64,000 bases of DNA from the NCBI GenBank assembly GCA_944321165.1, contig CALUKE010000005.1, positions 1 to 64,000 on the forward strand, given 5' to 3'. Source of the stretch: an uncultured Odoribacter sp. Lineage in GTDB: Bacteria; Bacteroidota; Bacteroidia; Bacteroidales; Marinifilaceae. Under the pieces are notes generated by a model. The model searched no databases. It had not been told where the DNA came from and worked only from the letters and a program-made list of their open reading frames with translations. The translations under genes were made by a program, and so were the position numbers. Below are positions 62,467 to 64,000 of the stretch, piece after piece. Every line of letters begins with the position of its first letter. Position 1 is the stretch's first letter.

Positions 62467-63063
62467 TTATTTTTCAATTTTCGGTAAAATGGCCTGTAAT
62501 AATTGAGCCACCGATGTTTCTATCGGTTGGCGGGAAGTGTCGATGCTGACAAAGGGATGTTCCGGCACTTCAAAAGGGGAGGAGATGCCGGTAAATTCCT
62601 GTATCTCACCTCGCCGGGCTTTGGCATACAGGCCTTTGACATCCCGCCGTTCGCATTCTTCGATGGGGGTGCTGACATATATTTCTAAAAAATCCGGTTT
62701 TCCGATGATTTCCGATGCCATGCGGCGGATTGCATGGGTGGGACTGATGAAAGCCGCAATCGTAACGATTCCGCAGTCGACGAATAGCTTGGATACTTCT
62801 GCGATGCGGCGGATATTTTCGGTGCGGTCGGCATCTGAAAAGCCCAGGTTGTTGTTGATGCCGCTCCGGATGTTGTCGCCGTCCAATATCCGGCACAGGA
62901 AGCCCCGTTCGTACAATGCCCTTTCCAGGGCGATGGCCAGAGTGCTTTTCCCGGATCCGGACAAGCCGGTGAACCAGATCATGATGCCTTTTTGGTGCAG
63001 TAGGGCTTCGCGGTCTTTCCGCTGTAGCATTTTATCAAAAATCGGATAGATATTTTCCGTCAT
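62467..63063 (-). CDS. cysC: Adenylylsulfate (APS) kinase
   Basis: The 198-residue APS kinase has the P-loop [31 protein letters not shown] for APS binding, [12 protein letters not shown], and the lid segment [17 protein letters not shown]. It phosphorylates APS to PAPS, the sulfonate donor. The frame is open upstream to 63222, but that part lies over cysQ; ATG 63063 (MTENIYPIF) is the real start. It is the second gene of the operon, 32 bases after cysQ. Confidence 0.96.
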   Translation of the reverse strand: MTENIYPIFDKMLQRKDREALLHQKGIMIWFTGLSGSGKSTLAIALERALYERGFLCRILDGDNIRSGINNNLGFSDADRTENIRRIAEVSKLFVDCGIVTIAAFISPTHAIRRMASEIIGKPDFLEIYVSTPIEECERRDVKGLYAKARRGEIQEFTGISSPFEVPEHPFVSIDTSRQPIETSVAQLLQAILPKIEK

Positions 63064-63095
63064 ATGTGATCGTTTTATGGATTTTACAAGTGGTT

Positions 63096-63896
63096 TCATT
63101 GAACGATAAACCAGGGATTCTGGAGATTTTCCTTGTTGTAGGTCAACGGAGTGCGACCGTCTTCCCGGAAGATCTCTTTGTGGGCGGCTTTGACAATGGC
63201 ATGTCCGGCAGCAGTGTCCCATTCCATGGTCGGTGCAAAACGGGGATACACGTCCGCACTTCCTTCTGCGATCAGGCAGATTTTGATGGAACTGCCGATG
63301 GAGGTCAGCCGGATCGGAGCCTGTTTTTTTTCTATTTCCCGAATGAATGCTTCGGTTTCGGGGGTCAAGTGCGAACGGGAGGCTACAACCGTATAGGTAG
63401 GATCTTTTCGCTCAAGCGGCAGACGGACCGCCTGGCGTTCCAGTTCCTCGAATGTGATTTCGGACGGATGACCGATTTCATCTGCCCGGAACGCCCCTTG
63501 TTGGAGGGTTCCGTAGTACAGTCTTTTTTTCACTGGAATGTAAATGACTCCTAAAATGGGATTCCCGTTGTAGACTAGGGCGATGTTGACCGTGAATTCT
63601 CCGTTTCTTTTGATGAATTCTTTTGTGCCGTCCAACGGATCGACGATCCAGACCGTTTGCCACTCTTTGCGGACGGCATAATCAACAGCCCGGCTTTCTT
63701 CGCTGATGACCGGATAAGGCGTCTCTTTTAGAAAATCCAGAATGATGTCGTTGGATTTCCGGTCTGCGACAGTCAGAGGAGAATTGTCTGCTTTGTGTTC
63801 TATCTCAAAATCCGAAGCCGGATCGTCGTATATCCGAAGTATTGCTTCGCCAGCTTTCAGGGCGGCTTGAATCGCTTTTTCTAATAATGAATTCAT
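63096..63896 (-). CDS. cysQ: 3'(2'),5'-bisphosphate nucleotidase
   Basis: The 266-residue inositol-monophosphatase-fold enzyme carries the metal-binding motif DPLDGTKEFIKRNGEFT, the second motif EWDTAAGHAIVKAA, and an acidic site in YPVISEES. It removes the 3'-phosphate from PAP, the by-product of sulfotransferases, which would otherwise inhibit them. I start at ATG 63896 (MNSLLEKAIQ), because the longer frame has no function and a promoter lies directly upstream. It leads the PAPS/sulfotransferase operon, fitting a role in recycling PAP. Confidence 0.95.
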   Translation of the reverse strand: MNSLLEKAIQAALKAGEAILRIYDDPASDFEIEHKADNSPLTVADRKSNDIILDFLKETPYPVISEESRAVDYAVRKEWQTVWIVDPLDGTKEFIKRNGEFTVNIALVYNGNPILGVIYIPVKKRLYYGTLQQGAFRADEIGHPSEITFEELERQAVRLPLERKDPTYTVVASRSHLTPETEAFIREIEKKQAPIRLTSIGSSIKICLIAEGSADVYPRFAPTMEWDTAAGHAIVKAAHKEIFREDGRTPLTYNKENLQNPWFIVQ

Positions 63897-63917
63897 CGTT
63901 TTTTCAGGAATGGTCGA

Positions 63918-63925
63918 CAAAGGTA
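63918..63925 (-). promoter_or_regulatory. Promoter of cysQ-to-sulfotransferase operon
   Basis: TACCTTTG on the minus strand fits TAnnTTTG, 22 bases before the cysQ ATG. Gaps in the operon are 8-32 bases, so this is probably the promoter of all five genes. Confidence 0.55.
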
Positions 63926-63978
63926 TCAATTTTTTTAATAATAATCACGATTAGAGAAAGCGATTCAATCAGAATCAT

Positions 63979-63986
63979 TATCTTTG
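63979..63986 (+). promoter_or_regulatory. -7 element for a gene right of the window
   Basis: TATCTTTG fits TAnnTTTG and points rightward. Its gene must begin beyond position 64000. Confidence 0.4.
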
Positions 63987-64000
63987 TGTGCTTTTAATCA

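Noticed and set aside
59000..63900. cys genes as an assimilatory sulfate-to-cysteine pathway
   Set aside because: APS kinase, nucleotidase and a sulfotransferase are present, while no APS/PAPS or sulfite reductase is in the operon. Sulfonation explains the set better.
1..64000. tRNA, rRNA, CRISPR arrays or insertion sequences
   Set aside because: No cloverleaf-like tRNA, rRNA segment, regularly spaced repeat or transposase motif was recognised by eye.

Overview
The window reads as a chromosome segment of a gut Bacteroidota (order Bacteroidales). Three things support this. Upstream regions carry Bacteroidales-type -7 promoter elements (TAnnTTTG). Signal-peptide lipoproteins and six-bladed beta-propeller lipoproteins are abundant. 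Genes such as DUF4491, DUF4136 and a class I fumarase fit the group. The steroid-type operon near 49-53 kb resembles one described in Odoribacteraceae and Parabacteroides, so Odoribacteraceae (Odoribacter/Butyricimonas-like) is my best guess; this is inference. I saw no rRNA, tRNA, CRISPR array, transposase or prophage.

Positions 1-19.2 kb: an AT-rich accessory region. It is an array of paralogous propeller lipoproteins of three types: BF3164-like; the 'GRxxxEY / DFGxxxIP' type; and a 'GxGHxE' type. Intact members alternate with frameshifted, truncated and internally deleted copies. Duplicated scraps lie between them: the 3' end of a Fic-type gene, the tail of an unknown gene, a shared leader, and a nearly identical 300-bp segment. 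An AbiE-type type IV toxin-antitoxin pair and a convergent AAA ATPase interrupt the array at 7.5-10.4 kb. A WG-repeat protein sits at 13.5-15.6 kb.

Positions 19.2-27 kb: a GNAT acetyltransferase, then a tight five-gene leftward operon (SWIM zinc finger, DUF5691, MoxR-type AAA+ ATPase, DUF5682, VWA protein). This is a coherent multi-gene system of unknown role, probably an ATP-driven MoxR/VWA machine.

Positions 27-38 kb: two more propeller genes (one broken), then a tripartite efflux operon (TolC-type channel, lipoprotein adaptor, two different RND permeases). Positions 38-49 kb are mostly housekeeping and glycan-linked genes: class I fumarase, M48 protease, GH43-type protein, sialate O-acetylesterase, CinA, an alpha/beta hydrolase, a TPR protein and an M49-like metallopeptidase.

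Positions 49-52.7 kb: a compact leftward operon with a steroid 5-alpha-reductase family membrane protein, an Old Yellow Enzyme-type reductase and two short-chain dehydrogenases. Together these could reduce the delta-4 bond and the 3-keto group of steroids or bile acids. After an S9 peptidase, recA, bcp and several small genes comes a second leftward operon at 59-63.9 kb: cysQ, cysC, cysD, cysN and a sulfotransferase. It makes PAPS, uses it for sulfonation, and recycles PAP. The two operons lie about 6 kb apart and could act on the same class of molecules.
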